Program-made: the position numbers and the translations under genes
Assembly (NCBI GenBank): GCA_037718865.1
Contig: JBBJMP010000001.1
Span: 620,001 to 684,000 of the forward strand
Source of the DNA: JADCRZ01 sp037718865
GTDB lineage: Bacteria > Bacteroidota > Bacteroidia > Chitinophagales > Chitinophagaceae
Length of the DNA stretch: 64,000 bases
Direction of reading: 5' to 3'
Notes under the pieces: generated by a model
Told to the model about the DNA's origin: nothing
What the model saw: the letters and a program-made list of their open reading frames with translations, nothing else
The model's database searches: none
Shown here: one piece after another, positions 28,063 to 37,189 of the stretch
How the letters are laid out: each line of letters starts with the position of its first letter
How positions within the stretch are numbered: the first letter of the stretch is position 1

Positions 28063-28175
28063 AATTATTGTTTTTATAAAGCAATGTTAGGAATCTTCTG
28101 TTAAAGCACCTTGTTTATTTGCCATCTATATGAGCGGCCCAATCTGCGTATTCTGAGATTCCAAGAATATTAAAG

Positions 28176-28523
28176 CTAACGCTCTAAGGCAGCCATCACC
28201 ATTTTTTTGTAACTATTGCCAACTGGCAGTTGCCTGCTGCTGATCTCTATCGTTTCTGCCGTAAACGCATTAATATTGTTTAGCGCTACAATAAAAGATT
28301 TATGAATGCGCAAAAATCCCTGCGTGCCGAGTTGTAACTCCATAATTGGAGTGACCGGTAGGTGATGATCTCCTTTTGTCTGGTGACCACTTTCACATAA
28401 TTTCCCCTCCCTTCCAGGTAAAGAATTTCCTCCAGCAGAACCTTTACCATTTTCCTGTCTTCTTTCAGGTAAATGAATGAAGTGGATGTACTGACCGGAG
28501 TTGCAAGAGATGGTTCATGATAA
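28176..28523 (-). pseudogene. LytTR response-regulator C-terminus, remnant
   Basis: The minus strand encodes most of a LytTR DNA-binding domain: SFIYLKEDRKMVKVLLEEIL, then YLEGRGNYVKVVTRQKEI, then (after a one-base shift near 28365) GFLRIHKSFIVALNNI and QLPVGNSYKKMVMAALER to the stop at 28176. The receiver domain that should precede it is missing. Sequence runs straight from a histidine-kinase fragment into the linker before the LytTR domain. It is dead by deletion plus frameshift. Confidence 0.8.
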
Positions 28524-29166
28524 CCTGTATATGACTAATTTCCCTTTCCAGCAATATAACGCTTTTACCGGCTTCATACACCATATATCGCATGAGGTCA
28601 GAAAGTTTAAGAACAACTTCCGCTGCCACATCAGATCGCTGCAGGATAAGTCCGTATAAACTGTTTAGTGTATTAAAGAAAAAATGTGGCTGCATCTGCG
28701 TTTGCAAATATTTCATTTCCGAAACCAGTTGTTCTTTTTCGGCAAGTTGCAGGCGTTGCTGGTTCTGATACCAGTATTTCATCACTTTAATAGTGCCCGC
28801 AACAATAACGGTGGAATTGATAATAAGTATGATGCGGACTATAGTGTTTATGTTCAGGTATAAAGCGCTACTCTTGCTCCCATCGTTGAACCATGGATGA
28901 AAGAAATATACAAGAATAGCCTGTTCCAGCAGGCCGGCACCGATCAGCGAAACGATAAAAATAATGGAAAATGCAGCTATCTCTCTCCTGAGTAAAAATA
29001 CCGGCAGCAGAAAATAAATGGTCCAATAAGTCATCAGCATCCGTCCCGGCAAAAAAAAGGCTTCATATACAAATGACCGGATATAGTGGTCCCTGCCTGA
29101 TCCTTCCGCCCACACGACGCCAAAGAAGATCCAGATGGATAACCAAAATGCCATATGCCACAGCAA
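28465..29166 (-). pseudogene. LytS-type sensor histidine kinase, C-terminally deleted
   Basis: Four hydrophobic segments (residues about 1-125) are followed by the His_kinase domain with the phosphoacceptor motif MQPHFFFNTLNSLYGLI and segments LSDLMRYMVYE and EREISHIQ. At that point family homology ends. The last 18 residues are out-of-frame sequence from the LytTR gene, so the ATPase domain is absent. The N-terminus also lacks a good start: TTG at 29166 or ATG at 29154, with TGA upstream. One deletion seems to have fused this kinase to the regulator it once controlled. Confidence 0.8.
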
Positions 29167-29437
29167 CCGGTTCCTTAAAAAAATATGTGTATTGTCCTGG
29201 CTAAATCATACGGCCTTATGATGTTAAATATCTGAAAAAATCATTAGCAGTAAATCATTATTATGTGAACGCCTGAAAATGCTATGCGAATGGCCTTTTT
29301 TGACCATTAACCAATTAACACTTTTACTGTTTAGTGAGCAATGCTCCGTCTTTGTGTATACTTTGCATTTTTCTTTTCTTTCGCCTTTGTGGTTTCTTTT
29401 TAACCACAAGGGGCTCAAAGGTCACACAAAGAAGGCA

Positions 29438-29776
29438 CTAAGATAGTCTGACCATAAATAATCCTTTGCTGCTTTCAACAGTAAGGAAATAGGAACCACC
29501 CGCTAATGTGGAAACGTTTAGATGAACGTTTCTGCTCACGTCGAGATCATAATTTTGCCTTAAAACAGCAGAAGCTCATGCGTCCAGCACTTTTATTGTA
29601 ATCTCCCCGCTTTCCACTGCAGTACTGAAGTATATCTGCATTGTCCTTACTACCGGGTTAGGTGCAATGCGAATACCTTTATTATTATCTTCCAATAATA
29701 CTGCTGTCCTTATTTCAGAGTAGTTAAACTTTCCGTCTATATCTACCTGCTTTAAGCGGTAATAATACTTTACCAT
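29438..29776 (-). pseudogene. Type IX secretion C-terminal sorting domain fragment with internal stop
   Basis: The minus strand begins YYYRLKQVDIDGKFNYSEI, continues through IRIAPNPVVRTMQIYFS and EITIKVLDA, meets an in-frame TGA (29576-29578), then reads on in the same frame through GGSYFLTVESSKGLFMVRLS to TAG at 29438. This is a type A sorting domain, the C-terminal tail that targets proteins to the type IX secretion system. The protein it belonged to is missing, and nothing upstream continues it. Confidence 0.75.
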
Positions 29777-29921
29777 GACCTATTGAACTTAATTTTTGAT
29801 TTAGGAAGTTGTACAAACACCAGCCGCTAAGAACCAAATCGATGTTAAGATTAAATTTTAAAATTCTCCTTTTATTAATGTTCTATTTTTGTATGCCATT
29901 TTATTCATCAAAAATTTGTTT

Positions 29922-31154
29922 GTGAAACCATTAAGTCTATTCCTTTTAGTTATACTGGCCTTTACGGAAACAGGTTATTGTCAAAGCGTGCTACAAAACG
30001 GTTTCTACAGGGCAACGCTCACCAGGCAGGATAGTAACATGGTGGTTTTTAATCTGCAGGTAGACGATATCAATGGAAAAAAGCGCCTGCAAATCCTTAA
30101 TGCGGAAGAAAAGATCCTTGTGTCAGATGTCAGCATAAAAAATGATTCCGTAAACTTTCGCATGCCTGCTTTCGAATCGGAATTTAAATCAACTATACAG
30201 AGTGACGGCTCACTGAAAGGCGTGTGGATTAATCGAACTGCTTCGACAACGCAGTATTGGCCTTTTGCTGCCGTTCCCGGACAAAACTGGCGTTTCGCGG
30301 AAAACCAGGGAAAAGCCACGAACGACATCAACGGAAAATGGGAGGTCAGCTTTACAAGACCAAATAATACCATCAGGCCTGCAATTGCATCATTTAAACA
30401 AACAGGTAATAAGCTTACCGGAACTTTTTTGACGCCCTCCGGGGATTACCGTTACCTGCAGGGTATAGTGACCGGCGACTCCTTATATTTGTCTGCTTTT
30501 GATGGATCAAATGTCTATCTCTTCAGTGCAAAACTAGAAAATCAACATACGATTACCGGTGGATTATTCAGGTCTGGCATTGCAGGTAAAGAAAAATGGG
30601 AAGCCGTTCGAAACGAAAAAGCAACCCTGCCAAGTCATGCACCATCCCTTAAAGAAGGATCATCCCGATTAAACTTTACCTTTAAGGATATCAACGGAAG
30701 GATGGTTTCCATCAATGACGAGCGTTTTAAGAATAAAGTGGTGATCATCCAGCTCATGGGTTCGTGGTGCCCTAATTGTTTGGATGAAACAAAATTCTTA
30801 AGTGAATACTATAACAGGAATCGTTCTCGGGGCGTAGAAGTAATTGCCCTGGCTTATGAATATTCTACCGATTTTGAAAGATCACAGAAAAGCCTGCGCC
30901 GGTTTCAGCAGCTATACAACGTTCAGTACCCCATGCTGATAACAGGTGTTACTGCCAGTGATACGATGAAAACGGAAAAGACCCTGCCCCAGCTAACCCC
31001 TATACGTGCTTTTCCAACTACCCTCTTTCTCGACAAGAAAGGCTATGTCAGAAAACTGGAATCAAGTTATTATGGTCCGGTAACAGGAGAATTTCATGAG
31101 GCCTTTAAAAAAGAGTTCTTTGAGACAGTGAGCGGCCTGATCGGGGAAAAATAA
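29922..31154 (+). CDS. Secreted thioredoxin-fold (TlpA/AhpC-TSA-like) protein
   Basis: GTG at 29922 gives a protein of about 410 residues with a clean signal peptide (LFLLVILAFTETGYCQ). A longer frame from TTG 29889 would spoil the signal. The first 230 residues form a beta-rich domain of unknown function with repeats (GSLKGVWINR ... GNKLTGTFLTPSGDYRYLQG). The C-terminal 160 residues are a TlpA-type thioredoxin domain with redox motif WCPNC in QLMGSWCPNCLDETKF and the cis-Pro region RAFPTTLFLDKKG. It probably reduces or exchanges disulfides in the periplasm. Confidence 0.88.
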   Translation: MKPLSLFLLVILAFTETGYCQSVLQNGFYRATLTRQDSNMVVFNLQVDDINGKKRLQILNAEEKILVSDVSIKNDSVNFRMPAFESEFKSTIQSDGSLKGVWINRTASTTQYWPFAAVPGQNWRFAENQGKATNDINGKWEVSFTRPNNTIRPAIASFKQTGNKLTGTFLTPSGDYRYLQGIVTGDSLYLSAFDGSNVYLFSAKLENQHTITGGLFRSGIAGKEKWEAVRNEKATLPSHAPSLKEGSSRLNFTFKDINGRMVSINDERFKNKVVIIQLMGSWCPNCLDETKFLSEYYNRNRSRGVEVIALAYEYSTDFERSQKSLRRFQQLYNVQYPMLITGVTASDTMKTEKTLPQLTPIRAFPTTLFLDKKGYVRKLESSYYGPVTGEFHEAFKKEFFETVSGLIGEK

Positions 31155-31257
31155 TTTTATCATAATGGCATATCCATCCTGATAAAAAAAGCCAATTCGG
31201 TTAGGACTGACTGACCAAGGGCTGAGAGGAGGTTGTGCTGTTCAAGTCCCTATACCC

Positions 31258-31281
31258 GTGGTTGGTGTTTTCACCAACCAC
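31258..31281. repeat. Perfect 10-bp palindromic hairpin (copy 1)
   Basis: Arms GTGGTTGGTG and CACCAACCAC with a TTTT loop. It lies between convergent genes, and a second near-identical hairpin lies 84 bases further on. It could be a bidirectional terminator or a dispersed repeat unit. Confidence 0.8.
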
Positions 31282-31364
31282 CCGCGGGGCGGAATGCTTA
31301 TCTGTTTCTAATTTGCTCCCTTGACTAAGATCTTTAATCGTTTATGCATCACGGCCTCTCCGCT

Positions 31365-31389
31365 GTGGGTTGGTGAAAACACCAACCAC
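31365..31389. repeat. Near-identical palindromic hairpin (copy 2)
   Basis: It has the same arms as copy 1 with one extra G on the left side and an AAAA loop, so it is inverted with respect to copy 1's TTTT loop. It ends 26 bases before the oxidoreductase stop codon. Confidence 0.8.
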
Positions 31390-31414
31390 GGGTTTGAGAG
31401 GGGATCATTTATTG

Positions 31415-32575
31415 CTAATACTTCCAATCCACGCCAGTATCTTTCCAGCTTTTTGAGTTAGCAGAATCCAGCACGGCCTGGCAGACCTTTTGCGTTTCAA
31501 AGGCTTCAGCAAAAGTTGGGGAGCAGGGCTGTCCGGTTTCCAGGCTCTTGATAAAATCTGCTACCTGGTGAATAAACGTATGTTCATAACCGATACTAGT
31601 ACCCGGAATCCACCATCTTTTCATATAAGGCTGATCGCTGTCTGAGACATGGATCGATCGCCACCCCCGCACAATTGAATCATCACTATGATCGAAGAAT
31701 TCGAGCCGGTTCATATCATGCAGGTCCCAGCGTATGGAGGCATGTTCTCCGTTGATCTCAAAAGTGTATAGGGCCTTGTGGCCACGCGCATAGCGGGTAG
31801 ATTCGAAAACACCTAAAGATCCGTTTTCGAAATGACAATGGAATATGCAGGCATCATCAATACCTACTTTCTGTACCTGCCCCGTTAACTGGTGAACGCG
31901 TTCTTTGACAAAGGTCTCCGTGACTGCAGACACATCGCGTATTCCGCCGTTCATCCACATGGCCGTGTCTATGCAATGCGCCAGTAGATCGCCGGTAACA
32001 CCGGAGCCGGCAGCCTCTGCATCCAGTCGCCACAGGGCTTCTCCGCCTTGCGGGAGGTCGGCGTTGATTGTCCAGTCCTGTAAAAAATTTGACCGGTAAT
32101 GAAATATCTTGCCAAGCTTTCCTGAGTCGATCACCTGTTTGGCCAGGGTAACTGCCGGTACCCTGCGGTAGTTATACCAGACGGTATTAGGTACACCCGC
32201 TTTTTCAATGGCAATGACCATGCCGCGCGCTTCTTCCAATGTTCGCGCAAGGGGTTTCTCGCAGAGGATCATCTTACCGGCTTCCGCAGCAGCGATTGCA
32301 ATTTCAGCATGGGTATCATTTGGCGTGCAGATGTCTACGGCATCAATGTCATCACGCGCAATGACGGCCTTCCAGTCGGTTTCGTATGACTCGTAGCCCC
32401 ATTGTTCGGCAAAAGCGCGAACCTTATCCTCCCTCCGCGAACAGATTACTTTTAATACCGGCCTGTATTCGAGCTCGGGAAAGAAATCACCTATGCGTTT
32501 ATATCCGTTTGAATGCGTTCTTCCCATCAAACCACCACCGATCAATCCAATTTTTAATTCCTTTTTTGTTGACAT
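31415..32575 (-). CDS. Gfo/Idh/MocA-family NAD(P)-dependent oxidoreductase
   Basis: The 386-residue protein has an N-terminal Rossmann fold (KIGLIGGGLMGRTHSNGY) and the family's ExKP motif (CEKPLA, about residue 105) with the catalytic Lys. The C-terminal substrate domain contains GGSGVTGDLLAHCID-type residues (here AAGSGVTGDLLAHCID). Members oxidise or reduce hydroxyl groups of sugars and inositols. It lacks a signal peptide and acts in the cytosol. It is the last of four minus-strand genes with a TIM-barrel isomerase, a cupin and a DUF4432 protein, so the product of one is probably the substrate of another. Confidence 0.92.
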   Translation of the reverse strand: MSTKKELKIGLIGGGLMGRTHSNGYKRIGDFFPELEYRPVLKVICSRREDKVRAFAEQWGYESYETDWKAVIARDDIDAVDICTPNDTHAEIAIAAAEAGKMILCEKPLARTLEEARGMVIAIEKAGVPNTVWYNYRRVPAVTLAKQVIDSGKLGKIFHYRSNFLQDWTINADLPQGGEALWRLDAEAAGSGVTGDLLAHCIDTAMWMNGGIRDVSAVTETFVKERVHQLTGQVQKVGIDDACIFHCHFENGSLGVFESTRYARGHKALYTFEINGEHASIRWDLHDMNRLEFFDHSDDSIVRGWRSIHVSDSDQPYMKRWWIPGTSIGYEHTFIHQVADFIKSLETGQPCSPTFAEAFETQKVCQAVLDSANSKSWKDTGVDWKY

Positions 32576-32609
32576 GTTGTAGCTGTTTAGCGTTGAATTT
32601 ATAGTTCAT

Positions 32610-33653
32610 TTATTCCTCCCGCCATCCATGCAGTTGCCTTACTTTGATCATAAAGGACAGGATATCGTTCCAAGTCTTTTGCTCCGTCATCACGGCGTTG
32701 GGAAACATACATCCGTCCCAGCAAATGTGTGTAAAGGCTTTGGTCAGCTCTCCATTTTCTTTCCGGAGCCAATGGCCGGCATCCACCGGAATGTCCAGTT
32801 TTCCATTTGGATCTGTTGAAAGGCAATGCCTTCCGGTTTTGTCGTGTGATCCTGTGCCGTGTACCGTGCCATCGTTCTGCGCCACATGAAAATCGATGGT
32901 CCATGGACGGAGTGCAGCAGTAAGGGTTTTGAGGCCTTCAGTCAAGGCCTCGCGGTCGTTCCAGTCGAAGTTCTCCGGCAGGATCCTATCTTGCGGGCTG
33001 TTATAACCCAGAAGATATAACAGCGTATGCGCCATATCTGCCTGGAAACCGATGTTGGGACGATCGACCGCTTCCAGGGTTTCAACCATGGCCCTCCAGC
33101 TATGCATGCCGCCCCAGCAGATCTCGCCCTCAGCTGCCAGCTTTTCACCGTAACCCGCGGCCACATCGCAGGCTTCCCGGAAGGTGTCTGCAATCAATTT
33201 TGTTCCTTGTTCCGGATCTTTTGTCCAGGTCAATGGGTCGGTTGCCGAATCGATACGGATCACTCCATAAGGATGAGCGCCTTCTTCCCGTAAGATCTTT
33301 GAAACATGGCAGGCCTTTCGAACCTGATCCACAAACCGGCTGCGTTCTTCCGGGTTACCCATGGCGGAGCCTCCTGTCGGAGGCCAGATGGGTGCCACCA
33401 GAGATCCGATAGTCAAATTCCTTCGGGTGACTTTTTCAGCCAGTTGTTTAATACCATCGTCCGTACTATCAATATCGAAATGTCCCTCAAACAGGCCAAT
33501 GTCTATGCCATCGAACCTGATGCCGTCGACCTCAGCCGCAGCGGTGAGGTCAAGCATTTCATCGAGGGAAATGACCGGCTCCGAACCGGGGCCCTTGCCC
33601 ACAATACCGGGCCAGGAAGCATTATGAATCTTTGGATAATTATTTTCTTGCAT
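32610..33653 (-). CDS. Sugar phosphate isomerase/epimerase-like TIM-barrel protein
   Basis: The 347-residue protein is an AP-endonuclease-2-type TIM barrel. Metal-binding-type residues appear in order: EGEICWGGMHSW (Glu, His), NIGFQADMAHT (Asp, His), WTIDFHVAQNDG (His) and the C-terminal FTHICWDGCMFP. The family covers xylose-isomerase-like enzymes and epimerases acting on sugars or inositols in the cytosol. It sits 34 bases upstream of the Gfo/Idh/MocA gene in the same orientation. Which sugar it uses cannot be told from sequence. Confidence 0.85.
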   Translation of the reverse strand: MQENNYPKIHNASWPGIVGKGPGSEPVISLDEMLDLTAAAEVDGIRFDGIDIGLFEGHFDIDSTDDGIKQLAEKVTRRNLTIGSLVAPIWPPTGGSAMGNPEERSRFVDQVRKACHVSKILREEGAHPYGVIRIDSATDPLTWTKDPEQGTKLIADTFREACDVAAGYGEKLAAEGEICWGGMHSWRAMVETLEAVDRPNIGFQADMAHTLLYLLGYNSPQDRILPENFDWNDREALTEGLKTLTAALRPWTIDFHVAQNDGTVHGTGSHDKTGRHCLSTDPNGKLDIPVDAGHWLRKENGELTKAFTHICWDGCMFPNAVMTEQKTWNDILSFMIKVRQLHGWREE

Positions 33654-33763
33654 ATGGTTTGAATAAGTGAATGAGTAAATATTGTAGGAAGTTTAAGGTT
33701 TAACGTTTAAGGTTTTAAACTATTTTATTAAGTGAGACTATACGCTTTGGAGAACCTTAAACC

Positions 33764-34984
33764 TCAAACCTCTATCCCCAGATCCGGATTTCCGGGGCCA
33801 AAATGTTTCAGGATTACGATCGGGTCAGTAGTTGACGGATTTACGATCGTCACTCCCTCTTTGGCTGCCGCTTCGCTGATAAAGAATTCATCATTGGTTA
33901 ACTGTCCGTAACGGATCAACGCAGGAGTTTCGATATCCCATACGCCCATCTTACCATGTCCCTGCATCACAATAATGCCATAAGCTGCTCCATCTTTGAT
34001 GGTAACTGTAACGCCGGGATGGATGGTAAGCTCTTTGGCACTGAAAGCCTCCGATTTATAACACACCCAGTTTTCCACGTAACCGCCTGCGTTCATTTCA
34101 TCCATCGATCTGACTGGCCTCGGACGCATGTAACGGTGCTGCTGCAACTGGGGATCCAGGTTCAGTTCCCAGTCGATCACATCAAGCAGTTGTTCGTAAT
34201 CACCTATGCTTTCCTGCGGAGTTCCGTTCCATAATAATTCCTCCGGGATGATCGCTTCATTTACGAGTGACTGGTACATGGCAAAAACATCGGATGCCTT
34301 TTGCGGCTCATAAGTGCACATACTTCCGGGGGCATGAAGCAGTCCTGGCGGAACATCCCAGCCGGTTCCTGGTTCGAGTCGGAAAGCCTGTGAATAGTTG
34401 GTGATCTTGTTGTCACCCTTTGTGAAATTGACCAGGCATTGCCGGATATCTTCCCTAGAAGTGCCAGGTGCAATACCCATAAACGTATAGGGAAAGTCAC
34501 CCCCATGATTATTCAATTGGGGTGGAAAATAATACGCCTCGGGTTTACCCATCTGGCCGATGAGAGCGGCCTTTTCGTCATTGTGATGGATATGGTGTGG
34601 CAGGGGGCCCATGTTGTCAAAAAATTTGGAGTACATGGGCCAGCTGCCATGTTCGTTCCATAATCGTTCGCCGATCAGGGAGCCTCCAAGCTGGCTGATG
34701 GCATCTCTTAGCAAAGTCCGTTCTTCTGCCGAGCCATCTTTAAAAACAATAAAACTCAGGCCCTCGTTTTCACCGGTCAGCGGGCCATTTTTTGCCGGTG
34801 TGGTTGAAGAAAGCCATCGTTCGTCTATGCCTCCCCGTTGACCTCCCAGCACATAGTAGTCGTCGGGATGCAGCTTTATCCGTCGGCCAGGCACACAAAA
34901 TGATCGTGGCACCCAGGTTGGAGCAAGACGTAAAATCCCTTTCCCCTGTTCCATTGCTTTTTCAGCTAAAGATTGTTTTTCCAT
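33764..34984 (-). CDS. Cupin protein, class I mannose-6-phosphate-isomerase-like
   Basis: The 406-residue protein has two cupin-like halves. The first holds a His-rich metal site, PLPHHIHHNDEKA (about residues 130-142), with KPEAYYFPPQ following. The second contains GTGWDVPPGLLHAPG, the downstream His of the cupin metal site. Class I phosphomannose isomerases share this arrangement, but the sequence is divergent enough that another sugar isomerase or an oxygenase is possible. It starts 16 bases after the DUF4432 gene and precedes the TIM-barrel gene by about 110 bases. Confidence 0.7.
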   Translation of the reverse strand: MEKQSLAEKAMEQGKGILRLAPTWVPRSFCVPGRRIKLHPDDYYVLGGQRGGIDERWLSSTTPAKNGPLTGENEGLSFIVFKDGSAEERTLLRDAISQLGGSLIGERLWNEHGSWPMYSKFFDNMGPLPHHIHHNDEKAALIGQMGKPEAYYFPPQLNNHGGDFPYTFMGIAPGTSREDIRQCLVNFTKGDNKITNYSQAFRLEPGTGWDVPPGLLHAPGSMCTYEPQKASDVFAMYQSLVNEAIIPEELLWNGTPQESIGDYEQLLDVIDWELNLDPQLQQHRYMRPRPVRSMDEMNAGGYVENWVCYKSEAFSAKELTIHPGVTVTIKDGAAYGIIVMQGHGKMGVWDIETPALIRYGQLTNDEFFISEAAAKEGVTIVNPSTTDPIVILKHFGPGNPDLGIEV

Positions 34985-35000
34985 GGTTTTGTATTAAAAA

Positions 35001-36077
35001 TTAACTTTTAATCAGCCCTCGTTGAATTTGTAAAAACGTATTTATTTTTTCCTGCTGGTTCAACACTTCAATGTCAAGATCGTAAATCCGGCTCTCACCC
35101 GGCGGTATAAAAATCAACTCATTCTGTTCCCTGGCCCTGGCCTGCCCAATGGGTGGATTAGTCGCAGGTTCCAGGCCCGTTACATATTCGCCCTTGCCCC
35201 AGTGCTGCCAGTTGGTTAACCAGGGCAATTGCTTTTTCAGAAATCGTAAGCTCACAGCAATGCCAAGCCGTGAATTATATAACCCCGAAACACACTGTCC
35301 TGAAGCATCGGCAGCGATGTCGATAAAGGCCGCCTCCTCGCCCGTACCGCTATGTTCGTCTAAGGGTGCGGGACATTTACGGAAATTATTTTGGTTGTTG
35401 AAAATCTTATTGTTTACATCGCCATCACGGGATACCCAGTTGCCATCCCAGATGAGGTCGGTTCCTTCATCAACCAGGGGCCATCCGAAGTTACAATGAT
35501 AAAGCATCATGTGGGGAGCAGGTGTGTTACCTCGGTTTATTACTTCATCATGAATGTGAATCCATGCATGTCCCAGCTTTCCCGATATGGTCCTTTTCAA
35601 CTCGAGTAACGGACCTAAAACCCGGGATTGTTTCATCGTACCCGTGATGCTCATCTCCAGGATTCCCGCCTCTGGGTCAGGTTGCCTGATCAATTCCATT
35701 TCGGCCGGAGTATTGGAGATTTGCCCATGAAGGCCACGCTCTCCGAAAACGTCAGATTCGGGACCACCGACATGGTCGAGCCCGCAGGTAGTAATCAGCC
35801 CTCCCCCAAAGGTTCTCAGCCAATCGAGGCCCCGGTGCGAAAAAGGCTGCGGAAAGGTTATGGCGGAATGGCTCAGCCAGGCCAGGCTATGCTGATTATA
35901 AAAGGCATCTGCAATATCCATTGCCCGGTCGATGACCACTTTATACCGCAGGCCTGTTCCGGTATTTATCCATGCAATGCGGGTTCCCCGGCCGGTTCCG
36001 TTATCTAATACAGCCGTCTCAATACCGCCAAGCTGAGCGGGATTGGATATTTTGTCGCGCCAGGTTTCAGGTGTCAA
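35001..36077 (-). CDS. DUF4432 family, aldose-1-epimerase-like
   Basis: The 358-residue protein matches the DUF4432 family, whose fold is a galactose-mutarotase beta-sandwich. Visible family segments are YKVVIDRAMDIADAFYN, FSHRGLDWLRTFGGGLITTCGLDHVG, RGLHGQISN and LYHCNFGWPLVDEGT, with conserved His residues suited to mutarotation. The start is TTG at 36077; an in-frame TGA lies upstream and no ATG is available. It is the first gene of the four-gene sugar operon. It probably interconverts or isomerises a sugar in the cytosol. Confidence 0.82.
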   Translation of the reverse strand: MTPETWRDKISNPAQLGGIETAVLDNGTGRGTRIAWINTGTGLRYKVVIDRAMDIADAFYNQHSLAWLSHSAITFPQPFSHRGLDWLRTFGGGLITTCGLDHVGGPESDVFGERGLHGQISNTPAEMELIRQPDPEAGILEMSITGTMKQSRVLGPLLELKRTISGKLGHAWIHIHDEVINRGNTPAPHMMLYHCNFGWPLVDEGTDLIWDGNWVSRDGDVNNKIFNNQNNFRKCPAPLDEHSGTGEEAAFIDIAADASGQCVSGLYNSRLGIAVSLRFLKKQLPWLTNWQHWGKGEYVTGLEPATNPPIGQARAREQNELIFIPPGESRIYDLDIEVLNQQEKINTFLQIQRGLIKS

Positions 36078-36381
36078 ATGGTTGGTTTTCTTAATAACGA
36101 TGATGGTTATGCGCTTTCAGCTATTTGTTATGAGTTTCATTCTTTGTGTTTTTCCTACAATACCTGAGCAGAATACGGAAAGTCTTTAGGATCTGGCTTA
36201 GTAATGACTAATGTATGAAAATAGTCTGACAAAGAAAGGTTCGAATAAGCGGAAATGTGTAATAATATTTTATTACTCACCCTGAAAGGATGGAAGTTGC
36301 CTGGCCTTCATTTGTTTTGTGCTGTCTGCAATTTTTTCATAGATTGCTATACATTAGCCCGGTTTAAACCAACAAGCACAT
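36078..36381. other. Intergenic region between divergent genes
   Basis: 304 bases between the minus-strand DUF4432 operon and the plus-strand DUF1080 gene. It should contain both promoters, but I see no convincing TAnnTTTG element, RNA gene or operator. Confidence 0.5.
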
Positions 36382-37152
36382 ATGAAACATACTATATTTT
36401 TTCGGATTGGGATCATATTCGTCCTATTTGTGATCAGTAGTGGAAAAATTTTCAGCCAGGCAGCTCGTGATAAAAACGGTTTTGTGCAGATCTTCGATGG
36501 CAAAACACTTAAGAACTGGGAAGGAGACCCTGTTTACTGGAGGGTGGAAAACGGCAGCATAGTCGGCGAGGTCACCCCGACGACGCTTTTGAAAACCAAT
36601 ACCTTCCTGATCTGGCGCGGCGGTCAGCCCGCCGATTTTGAATTTAAGACAGAATTCCGGATTGCTTCCACAGGGAACAGCGGTATCAATTACCGCAGCG
36701 AACAATTAAAAGATGTACCCCACGCATTAAGAGGGTACCAGGCCGATATTGATGGAACAAATCGATACACTGGCCAGAATTATGAAGAACGAGGACGTAC
36801 CACATTGGCCTATCGCGGACAAAAAACGGTGGTAAACAAGCAGCCAAATCCTACAACGCCGCCATCGCTGCAACCCAATATTAAAAGTAACGCCTGGACG
36901 GAGACAACTGTGACGAGCTCGTTAGGGAACATGGATTCGTTAAAATTGCATATTAAGAACCAAGACTGGAACGAGTGCCATATTATAGCCAAAGGCAACA
37001 GGTTGCAGCACTATATTAATGGGGTGCTGATGAGCGATGTTACTGACGATGACCCGATCAATCGTAAGATGAAAGGACTTCTCGGCGTACAGGTGCACGT
37101 GGGTCCACCCATGAAGGTAGAGTACAGGAACTTAAGATTGAAGCGATTATAA
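36382..37152 (+). CDS. DUF1080 (3-keto-disaccharide hydrolase-like) secreted protein
   Basis: The 256-residue protein has a signal peptide (residues 1-27, ending KIFSQA) and one DUF1080/LamG-like jelly-roll domain. Family segments are FVQIFDGKTLKNWEGDPVYW, EFKTEFRIASTGNSGINYR, LRGYQADIDG and DWNECHIIAKGNRLQHYING. Members of PF06439 act on 3-keto glycosides, made by Gfo/Idh-type or other oxidases. It lies divergently next to the sugar operon, which fits a shared 3-keto-sugar route; that link is inference. Confidence 0.88.
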   Translation: MKHTIFFRIGIIFVLFVISSGKIFSQAARDKNGFVQIFDGKTLKNWEGDPVYWRVENGSIVGEVTPTTLLKTNTFLIWRGGQPADFEFKTEFRIASTGNSGINYRSEQLKDVPHALRGYQADIDGTNRYTGQNYEERGRTTLAYRGQKTVVNKQPNPTTPPSLQPNIKSNAWTETTVTSSLGNMDSLKLHIKNQDWNECHIIAKGNRLQHYINGVLMSDVTDDDPINRKMKGLLGVQVHVGPPMKVEYRNLRLKRL

Positions 37153-37189
37153 GTAAGATAATCTCAACATTATTATTATCAGTTGATTT

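Noticed and set aside
29224..29418. 64-codon minus-strand frame
   Set aside because: It has no homology pattern, is Lys/His-rich, and lies in a gene-free strip between two pseudogenes.
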